Assembly: GCF_003610895.1 (NCBI RefSeq)
Contig: NZ_MCAS01000007.1
Span: forward strand, 145,151 to 209,150
Direction: 5' to 3'
Source: Paraburkholderia fungorum
Lineage (GTDB): Bacteria; Pseudomonadota; Gammaproteobacteria; Burkholderiales; Burkholderiaceae
Length of the DNA: 64,000 nt
This document shows, one piece after another, positions 24,510-33,562 of the stretch. Position 1 is the stretch's first letter, and each line of letters starts with the position of its first letter. Made by a program: the position numbers and the translations under genes. A model generated the notes under the pieces. The model saw only the letters and a program-made list of their open reading frames with translations. It was not told the DNA's origin and made no database searches.

Positions 24510-25361
24510 ATGTATCCGCTTCCCGTCGAACGCTGGAAACCGCTCAATCGCGCGTTGTACAAAGTCTCGTTGCCGCTCGCGCTGCTGATCTGGCTGCTGC
24601 CGATGCTGGCCGTGCTCGTCACGTCGATTCGCTCGTCGGACGAGTTGTCGCAAGGCGACTATTGGGGCTGGCCCAGGCATTTCGCGCTGATCGAAAACTA
24701 CGGCACGGCGCTCACGCAAACGCCGATGCTGCACTACTTCGCCAATAGTGTACTGATCACGGTGCCGTCGGTGATCGGCGCGATCGTGCTGGCCTCGATG
24801 GCGGGGTTTGCGCTCGCGACCTACCGCTTCCCGGGCAATACCGCCGTGCTGTTCGCGTTCGTGGCGGGCAATTTCGTACCGATCCAGATTCTGATGATCC
24901 CGGTGCGCGACATGGCGTTGAAAGTGGGGCTCTTCAATAGCGTGTGGGCGCTGGTGATCTTTCATGTGTCGTTTCAGACCGGGTTTTGCACGCTATTTCT
25001 GCGCAACTTCATCAAGCAGTTGCCGTTCGAGATGATCGAGGCGGCGCGCGTGGAAGGGGCCGGCGAATGGACGATCTATTGGCGCATCGTGCTGCCGCTG
25101 ATCCGGCCCGCGCTCGCCGCGCTCGGCATTCTCGTCTTCACGTTTGTCTGGAACGACTACTTCTGGGCGCTGTGCCTCACGCAAGGCGACGAGGCCGCGC
25201 CGATTACCGTGGGCGTGGCCGCGCTCAAAGGCCAATGGACGACGGCATGGAATCTCGTTGCCGCCGGTTCGGTACTCGCCGCGTTGCCCTCCGTGCTGAT
25301 GTTCTTCCTGATGCAGAAGCATTTCGTCGCCGGCCTGACTTTTGGTGCAAGCAAGGGCTGA
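24510..25361 (+). CDS. Sugar ABC transporter permease (MalG type)
   Basis: A 283-residue inner-membrane permease with six hydrophobic segments, the second of the transporter pair. The EAA loop is EAARVEGAGEWTIYWRIVLP (about residues 178-197), and the DELSQGDYWGWPRHFALIENY segment after the first helix is typical of MalG-like subunits. The start was set at the ATG preceded by CAGGAG; an in-frame start further upstream would lie within the MalF-type gene. The glycosidase gene follows after 42 bases. Confidence 0.9.
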   Translation: MYPLPVERWKPLNRALYKVSLPLALLIWLLPMLAVLVTSIRSSDELSQGDYWGWPRHFALIENYGTALTQTPMLHYFANSVLITVPSVIGAIVLASMAGFALATYRFPGNTAVLFAFVAGNFVPIQILMIPVRDMALKVGLFNSVWALVIFHVSFQTGFCTLFLRNFIKQLPFEMIEAARVEGAGEWTIYWRIVLPLIRPALAALGILVFTFVWNDYFWALCLTQGDEAAPITVGVAALKGQWTTAWNLVAAGSVLAALPSVLMFFLMQKHFVAGLTFGASKG

Positions 25362-25403
25362 TCGGACTGTCCGTTTGCGGTCATTTATTAAAGAGACTTT
25401 CTC

Positions 25404-27368
25404 ATGCAACTTGGTGTTTGCTATTACCCGGAACAATGGCCGCGTTCGATGTGGGCCGACGACGCAAAACGTATGGTGGATCTCGGCATCACGCATGTGC
25501 GGATCGCCGAATTCGCGTGGAGCCGCATGGAGCCGCGCGCCGGCGAGTTCGAGTGGGCATGGCTCGACGAAGCCGTTGCAACGCTGGCTGCTGCGGGGTT
25601 GAAGCTCGTGCTGGGTACGCCCACCGCGTCGCCGCCGAAGTGGCTGATCGACGCGTACCCGGACGTGTTGCCGGTGCGTGCGGACGGCGTGCGCTGGAAT
25701 TTCGGCTCGCGTCGCCACTACGATATTTCCAGCGAAACATATCGGCGCGAGTGCGTGCGCATCGTCGCGGCAATGGCGAAGCGTTATGGCCGGCATCCGT
25801 CTGTCGTTGCGTGGCAGACCGATAACGAACTTGGCTGCCACGAGACCGTGCCGAGCTATTCGCGCACTGCACTGACGCGTTTTCAGACGTGGCTAAAGCA
25901 TCGTTACGAGCGTGTCGAAGCGTTGAACGATGCGTGGGGTAACGTGTTCTGGAGCATGGAGTACTCCTCGTTCGAGGCGATCGGGTTGCCTATGCTCACG
26001 CCCACCGACGCCAATCCGATTCATCTGCTCGATTTCCGCCGCTTCATGTCGGACGAGGTGGCGAGCTTCCATCGCGAGCAGATCGACGTGCTGCGTGAGC
26101 ATGCGCCCGAGGTGGATCTGCTGCATAACTTCATGGGTTTTTTCACGACCTTCGATCATTACCGCTTTGCCGAAGACCGCGCGCTCGACGTGGCTGCGTG
26201 GGACAGCTATCCGATTGCGCGCACCGAGTCGATCGCGTTGCCTGATGAGCAGAAAGCACGTTACGCACGCACCGCGCACCCGGACGTCTCCGCGTTCGAT
26301 CATGACCGTTATCGTGCGATCGGCGCCGGCCGCTTCTGGGTGATGGAGCAACAGGCCGGACCGGTCAATTGGGCGCCATGGAATCCGGTGCCGGCGAAGG
26401 GCATGGTCAGGCTGTGGGCTTACGAGGCGTTCGCGCATGGCGCGGAGCTGGTGTCGTATTTCCGCTGGCGCCAGTGTCCGTATGCGCAGGAACAGATGCA
26501 TTCCGGCCTCAATCTGCCGAATAACGAATTGTCGCCGGGCGGCCTCGAAGTGCAACAGGCGGCGCGTGAGATTGCTGCGTCCGCGGCGCTCTCCGGACTC
26601 GGCGCGCCGGCGCGCGCGGCCACCGCGATCGTGTTCGACTACGAGACGCAGTGGATGTTCGAGATTCAGCGTCACGGCAAGACCTTCGACTATCAGACGC
26701 TGGTGTTCGACTACTACGAGGCGCTGCGTGAGCTTGGCCTCGACGTGGATATCGTATCGAGCAAGGCTGATTTGTCGGCGTATCGTCTGGTAGTGGTGCC
26801 GAGCATCGCGGTGATCGACGACGCATTGGTCGATCAGATTGAAAGGAGTTCAGCGCAATGGGTGTTTGGTCCGAGGAGCGGCTCGAAGACTACAACGTTT
26901 GCCATTCCATCGAGCTTGCCGCCAGGCGCATTGCAACGCGTTTTGCCGATGCAGGTGCTCGAAGTCGAGACGCTACGCCCGACGCTGACGCCGGCGCTTT
27001 CGATCGGCGACACGCAAGGCGTCGCGCTGCATTGGCGCGAGCACGTGCGCGCCAATGGCGAGACGACCGTCGACGCGCAATTCGACGACACGTGGCCGGC
27101 GATTCTCACCCACGGTAGGGTCCGCTACGTGGCGGGGTGGTTGTCGCATGCACTGCATCGCGCGGTTGTGCAGCAGGCCGCGAAGGATGCGGGCATCGGG
27201 ACACAACGGCTGCCTGACGGTTTGCGCCTTCGCCGGCGTGACGATCTGACCTTCGCATTCAACTTCGGCCCTGAGCTGGTGCGGGCGCCCGCACCGGTCA
27301 ACGCGACGTTCGTGCTGGGACAGTCGCAGTTGAAGACCGGTGAGGTCTGTGCGTGGAAAAACGCTTAG
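25404..27368 (+). CDS. Beta-galactosidase, glycoside hydrolase family 42
   Basis: A 654-residue intracellular enzyme (no signal peptide) that splits terminal beta-galactosyl residues from the imported oligosaccharide. The GH42 opening MQLGVCYYPEQWP is present; the acid/base Glu is E142 in WQTDNELG and the nucleophile E315 in FWVMEQQAGPVNW. The catalytic TIM barrel spans about residues 1-370, the trimerisation domain about 380-580 and a small C-terminal beta domain the rest. It is the last gene of the LacI-controlled operon. Related plant-associated bacteria use such systems for galactosides from cell walls, which is an inference here. Confidence 0.93.
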   Translation: MQLGVCYYPEQWPRSMWADDAKRMVDLGITHVRIAEFAWSRMEPRAGEFEWAWLDEAVATLAAAGLKLVLGTPTASPPKWLIDAYPDVLPVRADGVRWNFGSRRHYDISSETYRRECVRIVAAMAKRYGRHPSVVAWQTDNELGCHETVPSYSRTALTRFQTWLKHRYERVEALNDAWGNVFWSMEYSSFEAIGLPMLTPTDANPIHLLDFRRFMSDEVASFHREQIDVLREHAPEVDLLHNFMGFFTTFDHYRFAEDRALDVAAWDSYPIARTESIALPDEQKARYARTAHPDVSAFDHDRYRAIGAGRFWVMEQQAGPVNWAPWNPVPAKGMVRLWAYEAFAHGAELVSYFRWRQCPYAQEQMHSGLNLPNNELSPGGLEVQQAAREIAASAALSGLGAPARAATAIVFDYETQWMFEIQRHGKTFDYQTLVFDYYEALRELGLDVDIVSSKADLSAYRLVVVPSIAVIDDALVDQIERSSAQWVFGPRSGSKTTTFAIPSSLPPGALQRVLPMQVLEVETLRPTLTPALSIGDTQGVALHWREHVRANGETTVDAQFDDTWPAILTHGRVRYVAGWLSHALHRAVVQQAAKDAGIGTQRLPDGLRLRRRDDLTFAFNFGPELVRAPAPVNATFVLGQSQLKTGEVCAWKNA

Positions 27369-27438
27369 CCCGTCGCATTTCCACCGGTTTGAGCGGGTAA
27401 GTGGCGGGAAGGTGGGATTGTCGAACAGCAGGCACTGC

Positions 27439-27768
27439 TTACTGTGAGGGTGCCTGCGCTTTGTTCTGTTTCGCGCAGTCGGAAGTGAACGCCATGCTGG
27501 CTTGATCGGGCGTCATGCGCGGCGCGCCGGGGCTGTAGATCTTCTCGATGATGCCGAAGACCGCTTGCCGGTCGGCTTCGTTCTTGTAGTACTTTGCCGC
27601 TTGATCGAGTGCTTGTGCTTTAGTCTTCTTATGCGCGCGCCACGACGCGACCTGGCCGGCGATATCGCCGATTGCAAAACACTGATCGCTGACTGTTTGC
27701 GCAACCGCTTCAACTGCGGGCTGAACGAGGCACAGTGCGAGCACGGCCGATACCACTACGCGTTTCAT
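27439..27768 (-). CDS. Small exported protein of unknown function
   Basis: A 109-residue protein with a clear signal peptide (MKRVVVSAVLALCL, cleavage likely after VEAVAQ, about residue 24) and a mature part of about 85 residues that is charged and alpha-helical (AHKKTKAQALDQAAKYYKNE) with two Cys (C30 and C100 or thereabouts), able to form one disulfide. It is a lone minus-strand gene, convergent with the beta-galactosidase gene. I do not recognise a family. Confidence 0.65.
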   Translation of the reverse strand: MKRVVVSAVLALCLVQPAVEAVAQTVSDQCFAIGDIAGQVASWRAHKKTKAQALDQAAKYYKNEADRQAVFGIIEKIYSPGAPRMTPDQASMAFTSDCAKQNKAQAPSQ

Positions 27769-27918
27769 TACCAGAATCCTGACGTTAAATGGGCGACGGC
27801 GCCAAAGCGATGGTGTTGCACCATCGCGGCAACCGAACGAGTCAAATAACGGCGTAGTGTATCGGGAAGTGGGGTGTAACGTTTTTTCACATGCGCCGCC
27901 GCTCCCCCCGCTTCCTCT

Positions 27919-29277
27919 TCAATGCCCGAACGACTCGGCCTTCGCGCCGGTTTCCACCGCCACATGCGGCCGTGCCGCCTGCTTGATCAGCAAGGCCACG
28001 CACGAAATCAGACCCGCCACCGCGACCATCGCGAAGATGCCGCCAAACGTGAAATGGCGGCGTGTCAGTTCAGCCACGAGGAACGATCCCGCGATCCCGC
28101 CGAAGCGGCCGATCCCCAGCATCCACGCCACACCCGTGCCGCGGCCCTGGGTCGGGTAAAACGCGGCGGCAAGCGCCGGCATCGACGATTGCGCGGTATT
28201 CATCAACACGCCGGCCACGAAGACGATGAACACCAGCGCGCCGACATTGCCGACTGCCTGGCCGATAAAGTACACGCTCACGGCGGTCAGCGCGTAGCAG
28301 GCCGCGATGATACGGTTCGCGTTGAAGCGGTCCATCAGCACGCCGCACAGCACGGCGCCCACGCCACCGAGCGGGAACAGCGCGGAAATCAGCGTCGCGC
28401 GTTGCGGCGTGAGCCCGGCGTCCTTCAGCAGAATCGGCATCCAGTTGATCGACGCGTAGAAGATCACGAGGCCCATGAAATAGGCGATCCACAACATCAC
28501 CGAGCCGACGATGTACGAACGCGAAAGCACCACGCCCATGCCTTTGCCGCCGGTTTGCGGCGCGGTTTCCGTCATGACGAAGCTGCCGGCCTGCGCCGCT
28601 TCGCTCGAAATACGCGCGAGTGCCGCACGGATTCGCTCGACCGGCTGGCTGTTGGCCACCATGTAGCGGACCGATTCCGGCATCTTCAGTACCAGCAGGA
28701 TCAGCAGCAGCAGCGGGGCGATACCGCCGAGCAGCAGCACGCTGCGCCAGCCGAAGTGCGGAATCATCCACGCAGCGAGAAAACCGCCGAAGGCCGCGCC
28801 CAGCGGAAACCCGCAGAACATCAGATTGATCACGGTCGCGCGGCGGCGGTCCGGGCAGTACTCGCCCATCATCGTTACCGCGTTCGGCATGGCCGCGCCG
28901 AGGCCGACGCCGGTGATGAAGCGCAGGATCGTCAGGTGTTCGATGCTGTTCGAGAACGCCGAAGCGAAGCAGCTCACGCCGAACAGCAACACCGAGCCGA
29001 GCAGCATCGAGCGCCGGCCGAGCCGGTCGGACAGCGGCCCTGAGACGAGCGCGCCGCACGCGAGGCCGAACAGCGCCGCGCTGAGCACCGGCGCGAGCGC
29101 CGGCCTTGTGATGCCCCATTCGGCGATCAACGATGGAGCAATGAAGCCGATCGCGGCCGTGTCAAAACCGTCCAGCAGGACGATGACGAAACACATGAAA
29201 AAGATGAGCCACTGGAACGGCGAGAAGGGATGGTCGTTGATAAACGTTTGAACGTTCACGGCGGTGCTGCGGCTCAT
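27919..29277 (-). CDS. MFS transporter, aromatic acid:H+ symporter family
   Basis: A 452-residue inner-membrane transporter with twelve hydrophobic segments. The loop SGPLSDRLGRRSMLLGSVLLFG near residue 80-100 and the first-helix DGFDTAAIGFIAPSL motif are the AAHS (PcaK/BenK/MhpT) hallmarks; the DGFDT acidic motif is needed for proton coupling in that family. It is the last intact gene of the minus-strand operon that starts with the tartrate-type dehydrogenase and presumably carries that pathway's substrate. GGAGA precedes the ATG. A perfect hairpin lies between it and the porin remnant. Confidence 0.88.
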   Translation of the reverse strand: MSRSTAVNVQTFINDHPFSPFQWLIFFMCFVIVLLDGFDTAAIGFIAPSLIAEWGITRPALAPVLSAALFGLACGALVSGPLSDRLGRRSMLLGSVLLFGVSCFASAFSNSIEHLTILRFITGVGLGAAMPNAVTMMGEYCPDRRRATVINLMFCGFPLGAAFGGFLAAWMIPHFGWRSVLLLGGIAPLLLLILLVLKMPESVRYMVANSQPVERIRAALARISSEAAQAGSFVMTETAPQTGGKGMGVVLSRSYIVGSVMLWIAYFMGLVIFYASINWMPILLKDAGLTPQRATLISALFPLGGVGAVLCGVLMDRFNANRIIAACYALTAVSVYFIGQAVGNVGALVFIVFVAGVLMNTAQSSMPALAAAFYPTQGRGTGVAWMLGIGRFGGIAGSFLVAELTRRHFTFGGIFAMVAVAGLISCVALLIKQAARPHVAVETGAKAESFGH

Positions 29278-29304
29278 GTTGGTCTCCTGACTGCGGAATG
29301 CGCA

Positions 29305-29329
29305 AAGGCTTGCCGCGACGGCAAGCCTT
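29305..29329 (+). terminator. Perfect hairpin with a T-rich tail
   Basis: AAGGCTTGCCG (29305-29315) and CGGCAAGCCTT (29319-29329) pair without mismatch over a three-base loop and are followed on the plus strand by CTTTTCTTTTA. The neighbouring genes run on the minus strand, where only a short T-run follows; it probably was the terminator of the porin gene and may still lower read-through into the transporter gene. Confidence 0.65.
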
Positions 29330-29337
29330 CTTTTCTT

Positions 29338-29700
29338 TTACGATCGTACGCCGGATAGAGGCGGTGCACGATGTCTACGCCGGCGGCGAACTGACTGCGC
29401 GACGACGACCGCGCTCTGGAAGCCGTCGCCGATGGTTACGGTGGCCGTGATGATGTAGCACGAACCCGCCGCGCCGGGCGTGTTGCCGTTGGTGCGCTGG
29501 AACGCCTGCAGCGCGTAGAGGCCGGTGCGTTTCGACAGTGCATGGTACCCGGACAGATTGACTTGCAGATACTGCGCCGTCTGATAGCGGTTGGTCACGG
29601 TTGACACGCGCGGCTGCACGCCGTTGTTCGGCACGGTCGAATTCGCATCGCCATATGTTCGTATATAGAACTGTGATTCATGATACGAACTGACGGCACT
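29338..29700 (-). pseudogene. Outer-membrane porin gene remnant, C-terminal part, frameshifted
   Basis: The minus strand encodes recognisable Burkholderia-type general porin C-terminus: STVTNRYQTAQYLQ, then LSKRTGLYALQAFQRTNGN, then TATVTIGDGFQSA. After that the reading frame must shift (near 29400) to continue as SSSRSQFAAGVDIVHRL, which matches the last strand and the terminal HRF of these porins, although the final Phe and stop are lost. The N-terminal two-thirds is missing. It lies between the cupin and transporter genes of the operon, where a working porin would have provided outer-membrane uptake. Confidence 0.75.
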
Positions 29701-29933
29701 GTAGCAGTTTGACAAAGAGGGACAACGCGGGATTACCCGACTATGGACTATGGTGCAGATGCACATCCAATCGGGCGGAGCGGTTGGAGAGCCGCAACGG
29801 GCAAGCGGCGAGGGGGTAACGGAAACAGCGATGAACAGCGATGAATACGCGACGCAAGGCGCGCAGGGGGAGTGATGGGCGCGGGGCGACGAGCGCCTGG
29901 GAGCGGCGCTCGCGGCAGTCCTTCAGGCGCGGC

Positions 29934-30278
29934 TCAAAAGATCACGTAGACCTTTCGCATGGTTTCCTCGACTTCCCAAAGCCCCTCTGTGTTGGCTTCG
30001 AAAAAGAGCGTGTCGCCGCTTTCGAAATGAACGGTCTCTTCGTTATCGGGCGTGAAACGGCCACGCCCCGCGAGGAAATGCATGACCTCGGCCTGTTTGA
30101 TCGCGCGGCGATACGTGCCGGGCGTGCACTCGAAAATACCGGTGTCGATGGATTCGCTGCCCTTGATGACGCGCTGCACGCCCGACACCTGAAGCGGCGT
30201 CGTACCGGGTAGTCCTGCCGTACCCCAGTCTTCGAGATTCTGCAGATTCACGCTTTGCTTGATGCTTTGTACCTTCAT
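29934..30278 (-). CDS. Single-domain cupin protein
   Basis: A 114-residue cupin. The barrel runs over about residues 35-110, with GIFECTPGTYRRAIKQAEVMHFLAGRG-like first motif and SGDTLFFEANTEGLWEV-like second motif; the usual His ligands are partly replaced, as in the EutQ/DUF861 group (sugar- or amino-acid-processing cupins such as ureidoglycine aminohydrolase relatives). The start was chosen at the ATG preceded by AAGGTAAC. It follows the deacylase gene by 34 bases in the same operon, which suggests a role as an isomerase, decarboxylase or binding protein in the same pathway; the reaction is unknown. Confidence 0.75.
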   Translation of the reverse strand: MKVQSIKQSVNLQNLEDWGTAGLPGTTPLQVSGVQRVIKGSESIDTGIFECTPGTYRRAIKQAEVMHFLAGRGRFTPDNEETVHFESGDTLFFEANTEGLWEVEETMRKVYVIF

Positions 30279-30312
30279 TGTCACGTTACCTTTTGAATGT
30301 GCGTGAGCCGAC

Positions 30313-31314
30313 TCATCGGCCCTGTGTGTTGGCATTGGCTTCGGCGTTCGGCACGGTTCGTTCGATCTTGCCGAGCCGTACCACCGTGACTCCCGGGCGC
30401 AACTGCCGCAGCGACGGCATGACCAGCATGCAATTGTCGTAAGGCGTGAGCACCGCTTCGCCGTTCGACCAGCCGATCACCGCGCCGGCATCCGGAAAGA
30501 TCTCCAGGCCGGTATAGGGCGCCGCGAAACGGAAATCCATACTGGTCGCCACCACCGGCTGCGTTACGCGGACGATGTGCTGGGCAGCCGGCAGCGGTGC
30601 GAGCCAACCGTCCGGCAGATCGGCTTCGTCGATCACGCCGGCCAGCAGCAGGAAGCGCGCGGTCGTGTCGCGCGCCACCGCGACCGCGCTGCGTTCCCAG
30701 TGCTGGCCGCATTCGATCAGCAACGCGTTCTTCGCGCTATCCGCCGTGCCGAAGCCTTCGTAATCGCGCATGCGGCGGCCTTCGGGATGGCCTTCGTCAC
30801 AGATCACCGTGGCGGGCGTGCCGAGACGCACCGCGAGGTCAATCCCTTTCTCCAACGGGCCCGCCACGATCAGCGGCTTGCATTTTTCATGCATCGAATG
30901 CAGATCGAGCAGTGCGTCGACCGTGTCGATCACCGGGCGAATTTCTCGGGCGCGGGCCAGTTCGCTCGACGTGCGCGACGTATCGTCGAGCATCGCGGCG
31001 GTCCATACGCGATTGAAGTCCTGATCGACGAAACGGGCCGCGTCGGGCCTGGCGGGATCGAAGCGCTGGTAGGCGGCGACGTTCGCAAAGGCGAGCGTGA
31101 GGCGTCCACGGCGCGGCCTGAACGCGCGGCGCAGCAGTTCGTCGACGACGATCGCCCCGCACACTTCGTTGCCGTGCGTGAGTGCGTTGATCATCACATG
31201 GGGTCCCGGCTCACCCGAGTCGAACGTGTGAACGTAGGCGATGCCCGACGACGATTGTTCGTGAACCGAAATATCGGGAAATTCGACTTCGATGGGATAG
31301 GCTTGCGTGCTCAT
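30313..31314 (-). CDS. Aspartoacylase/succinylglutamate desuccinylase-like metallohydrolase
   Basis: A 333-residue zinc-dependent deacylase of the AstE/AspA branch of the M14 carboxypeptidase fold. The first zinc ligands are in ALTHGNEVCGAI (HxxE, about residues 45-56), the third in LLDLHSMHEK (about 140-149), and a substrate-binding FVDQDFNRVW stretch lies between. It removes an acyl group from an amino acid or amine in the cytoplasm; the natural substrate is not clear. The start ATG follows GAGGA at nine bases. It sits between the dehydrogenase gene (34 bases upstream) and the cupin gene and belongs to the LysR-linked operon. Confidence 0.8.
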   Translation of the reverse strand: MSTQAYPIEVEFPDISVHEQSSSGIAYVHTFDSGEPGPHVMINALTHGNEVCGAIVVDELLRRAFRPRRGRLTLAFANVAAYQRFDPARPDAARFVDQDFNRVWTAAMLDDTSRTSSELARAREIRPVIDTVDALLDLHSMHEKCKPLIVAGPLEKGIDLAVRLGTPATVICDEGHPEGRRMRDYEGFGTADSAKNALLIECGQHWERSAVAVARDTTARFLLLAGVIDEADLPDGWLAPLPAAQHIVRVTQPVVATSMDFRFAAPYTGLEIFPDAGAVIGWSNGEAVLTPYDNCMLVMPSLRQLRPGVTVVRLGKIERTVPNAEANANTQGR

Positions 31315-31348
31315 TCGAAACGGTCCTCGCAAAGGGTGGGGGGCAGGC

Positions 31349-32431
31349 TCAGGCGAGTTTAGCCGCGATAGCCTGGCCGACTTCCGTGGTGTTCGCCTTG
31401 CCGCCGAGGTCGCCGGTATGCGGACCCTCGATAAGCGTTGCTTCGATCGCGGCGAGAATCGCGTCGTGCGCTTCGCGTTCCTTGCCGTCGTGATTGCCGA
31501 GGAAGTCGAGCATCATCGCGGCCGACCAGATCATGGCAATCGGATTGGCGATGTTCTTGCCGGCGATGTCGGGCGCCGAACCGTGCACCGGTTCGAACAG
31601 CGACGGAAACTTGCGGTCCGGATTCAGGTTGGCCGAGGGCGCAAGGCCGATCGTGCCCGTGCAGGCAGGACCGAGATCGGAGAGGATGTCGCCGAACAGA
31701 TTGGTGGCGACCACCACGTCGAAGCGGTCCGGGTTCAGCACGAAGCGCGCGCAGAGAATGTCGATGTGCTGCTTGTCCCACGCCACATCCGGATACTGCG
31801 CGGCGATGCCGGCCGCGCATTTGTCCCACCACGGCATGCTGATCGCAATGCCGTTGCTCTTGGTCGCCACGGTGATCTTCTTGCGTTCGCGCCGTTGCGC
31901 GAGATCGAACGCGAACTTCAGCACGCGCTCGCTGCCGTGCCGCGTGAACACGGATTCCTGCAGCACGAACTCACGCTCGGTGCCTTCGAACATCACGCCG
32001 CCTACCGACGAATATTCGCCCTCGGTGTTTTCGCGCACGATCCAGAAATCGATGTCGCCCGCCTTGCGGCCCGCGAGTGGCGAGGGCACGCCGGCGAAGA
32101 GGCGCGCAGGGCGCAGGTTGATGTACTGGTCGAATTCGCGCCGGAACTTCAGAAGCGAGCCCCACAGCGAGATGTGGTCGGGCACGGTGTCGGGCCAGCC
32201 GACCGCACCGAACAGAATCGCGTCGGCGGATTGCAATTGGGCTTTCCAGTCGTCCGGCATCATCTTGCCGTGCCTGGCGTAGTAATCGCAGCTTGCCCAC
32301 TCGATGTGCTGATATTCCAGTTCGATGCCGAAGCGCTTTTTCACCGTGTCCAGCACGCGAATGGCTTCCGGCATCACTTCGACGCCGATGCCGTCGCCGG
32401 GTATGACCGCGATCCGATAGGTTTTCGTCAT
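31349..32431 (-). CDS. Tartrate dehydrogenase/D-malate dehydrogenase (TtuC/DmlA type)
   Basis: A 360-residue NAD-dependent beta-decarboxylating dehydrogenase. IAVIPGDGIGVEVMPEAIRVL opens the protein, FWIVRENTEGEYSSVGG marks the family, and NLFGDILSDLGPACTGTIGLAPSAN with FEPVHGSAPDIAGKNIANP form the metal/NAD site shared with isopropylmalate dehydrogenase. The wording WGSLLKFRREFDQYINLRPARLF fits the tartrate/D-malate group rather than LeuB. It oxidises a 2-hydroxy acid with loss of CO2 in the cytoplasm. It is the first gene of the minus-strand operon and is divergent from the LysR gene, the same arrangement as dmlA-dmlR. Confidence 0.88.
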   Translation of the reverse strand: MTKTYRIAVIPGDGIGVEVMPEAIRVLDTVKKRFGIELEYQHIEWASCDYYARHGKMMPDDWKAQLQSADAILFGAVGWPDTVPDHISLWGSLLKFRREFDQYINLRPARLFAGVPSPLAGRKAGDIDFWIVRENTEGEYSSVGGVMFEGTEREFVLQESVFTRHGSERVLKFAFDLAQRRERKKITVATKSNGIAISMPWWDKCAAGIAAQYPDVAWDKQHIDILCARFVLNPDRFDVVVATNLFGDILSDLGPACTGTIGLAPSANLNPDRKFPSLFEPVHGSAPDIAGKNIANPIAMIWSAAMMLDFLGNHDGKEREAHDAILAAIEATLIEGPHTGDLGGKANTTEVGQAIAAKLA

Positions 32432-32524
32432 GTTGGTGCTCCTCCATTGGGACGTTTGATGTTTCGATAGCGGTTATTTTATTCCTGCTGTTTACGCTTA
32501 AAATGATTGCTTTAGTTAAGCCAC

Positions 32525-32543
32525 TGTGCACGAATCGTGTACA
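32525..32543. promoter_or_regulatory. Near-perfect palindrome between dehydrogenase and LysR gene
   Basis: TGTGCACGAATCGTGTACA is a 19-base inverted repeat with one mismatched pair in the divergent promoter region, and is a candidate binding site for the adjacent LysR regulator. It overlaps a GTG that could otherwise be taken as the LysR start codon. Confidence 0.5.
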
Positions 32544-32555
32544 AACCAGCGACCT

Positions 32556-33506
32556 ATGAATGGCGTCCCTGCAGCCTCGTCACCCGATCTCGGCGATTTA
32601 CGCGTGTTTTGCGAAGTGGCGCGCAAATCGAGTTTCAGCGCGGCGGCGGAGGCGCTCGCCGTCTCTCCGGCGTACGTCAGCAAACGCATCAACGTGCTCG
32701 AGACTACGCTCGGTACGCGTTTATTGCATCGCTCCACCCGGCGGGTGGCGATTACCGAGGCCGGTGAACGCGTCTACACGTGGGCGGAAAAGATTCTCGA
32801 CGACGTCGACCAGCTGGTCGAAGACGTCTCCACCACACGGCGAATTCCCGGCGGCAAGCTGCGCATTTCCAGCAGTTTCGGCTTTGGCCGCCGTTTTGTG
32901 GCGCCCGCGCTGGCCCGGTTCTCCGAGCGCTATCCGCAGTTGAGCGTGCGGCTCGATCTGTTCGACCGTCTCGTCGACGTGGGCGGCGAAGGTTTCGACC
33001 TCGATATCCGCATCGGCGACGAGATCGCCCCACATCTGATTGCCAGACGGCTCGCGTCCAACTACCGCGTGCTGTGCGCGTCGCCCGGCTATCTCGCGCG
33101 GCACGGCACGCCGCGGCAAGTCGCCGATCTGTCCTCGCACGCGTGCCTCGCGATCAAGGAGCGCGACCATCCCTTTGGTCTGTGGCGCTTGACGGTGCGC
33201 GGCGAGGCGGTGTCGATCAAGGTCACGGGACCGTTGTCGACCAATCACGGCGAGGTGGCGGTGCAATGGGCGCTGGCCGGGCGTGGGATCGTGCTGCGTT
33301 CGATGTGGGACGTGCGGCCGTTGCTCGACAGCGGCCAGTTGCAGCAGATTCTTCCCGAGGTCACGCAACCCGCGAACCTGTGGGCGGTGTACCCGGCGCG
33401 GCTCGCTCAGTCGGCGAAAGTGCGGGTGTGTGTCGACTTTCTGAGCGAGGAATTCGCACAATGGAGCCCGCCGCCTGACGCAACGGCGGCGGGGCCGGCG
33501 AGTTGA
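32556..33506 (+). CDS. LysR-family regulator, divergent from the tartrate-type dehydrogenase operon
   Basis: A 316-residue LysR-type regulator with helix-turn-helix KSSFSAAAEALAVSPAYVSKRI and wing LGTRLLHRSTRRVAITEAG (residues about 25-70) and an effector domain (about 95-300; LRISSSFGFGRRFVAPALARF). It belongs to the DmlR/TtuA-like group and should control the operon on the opposite strand in response to a hydroxy acid. The ATG at 32556 is preferred over a GTG 30 bases earlier because the latter lies inside a probable operator; neither has a strong ribosome binding site. Confidence 0.86.
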   Translation: MNGVPAASSPDLGDLRVFCEVARKSSFSAAAEALAVSPAYVSKRINVLETTLGTRLLHRSTRRVAITEAGERVYTWAEKILDDVDQLVEDVSTTRRIPGGKLRISSSFGFGRRFVAPALARFSERYPQLSVRLDLFDRLVDVGGEGFDLDIRIGDEIAPHLIARRLASNYRVLCASPGYLARHGTPRQVADLSSHACLAIKERDHPFGLWRLTVRGEAVSIKVTGPLSTNHGEVAVQWALAGRGIVLRSMWDVRPLLDSGQLQQILPEVTQPANLWAVYPARLAQSAKVRVCVDFLSEEFAQWSPPPDATAAGPAS

Positions 33507-33562
33507 GTGCGATCGTGGCGAGCGCCCGGTGAGGACTTTATTGAGGCGCCCGGTCCTGTCGG

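Noticed and set aside
29841..30212. Plus-strand frame of 123 codons at the cupin gene
   Set aside because: It is antisense to the cupin gene and begins in a stretch of Arg-rich low-complexity sequence.
32526..32555. GTG at 32526 as the LysR start
   Set aside because: It lies within the 19-base palindrome in the divergent promoter; the ATG at 32556 gives a normal N-terminus.
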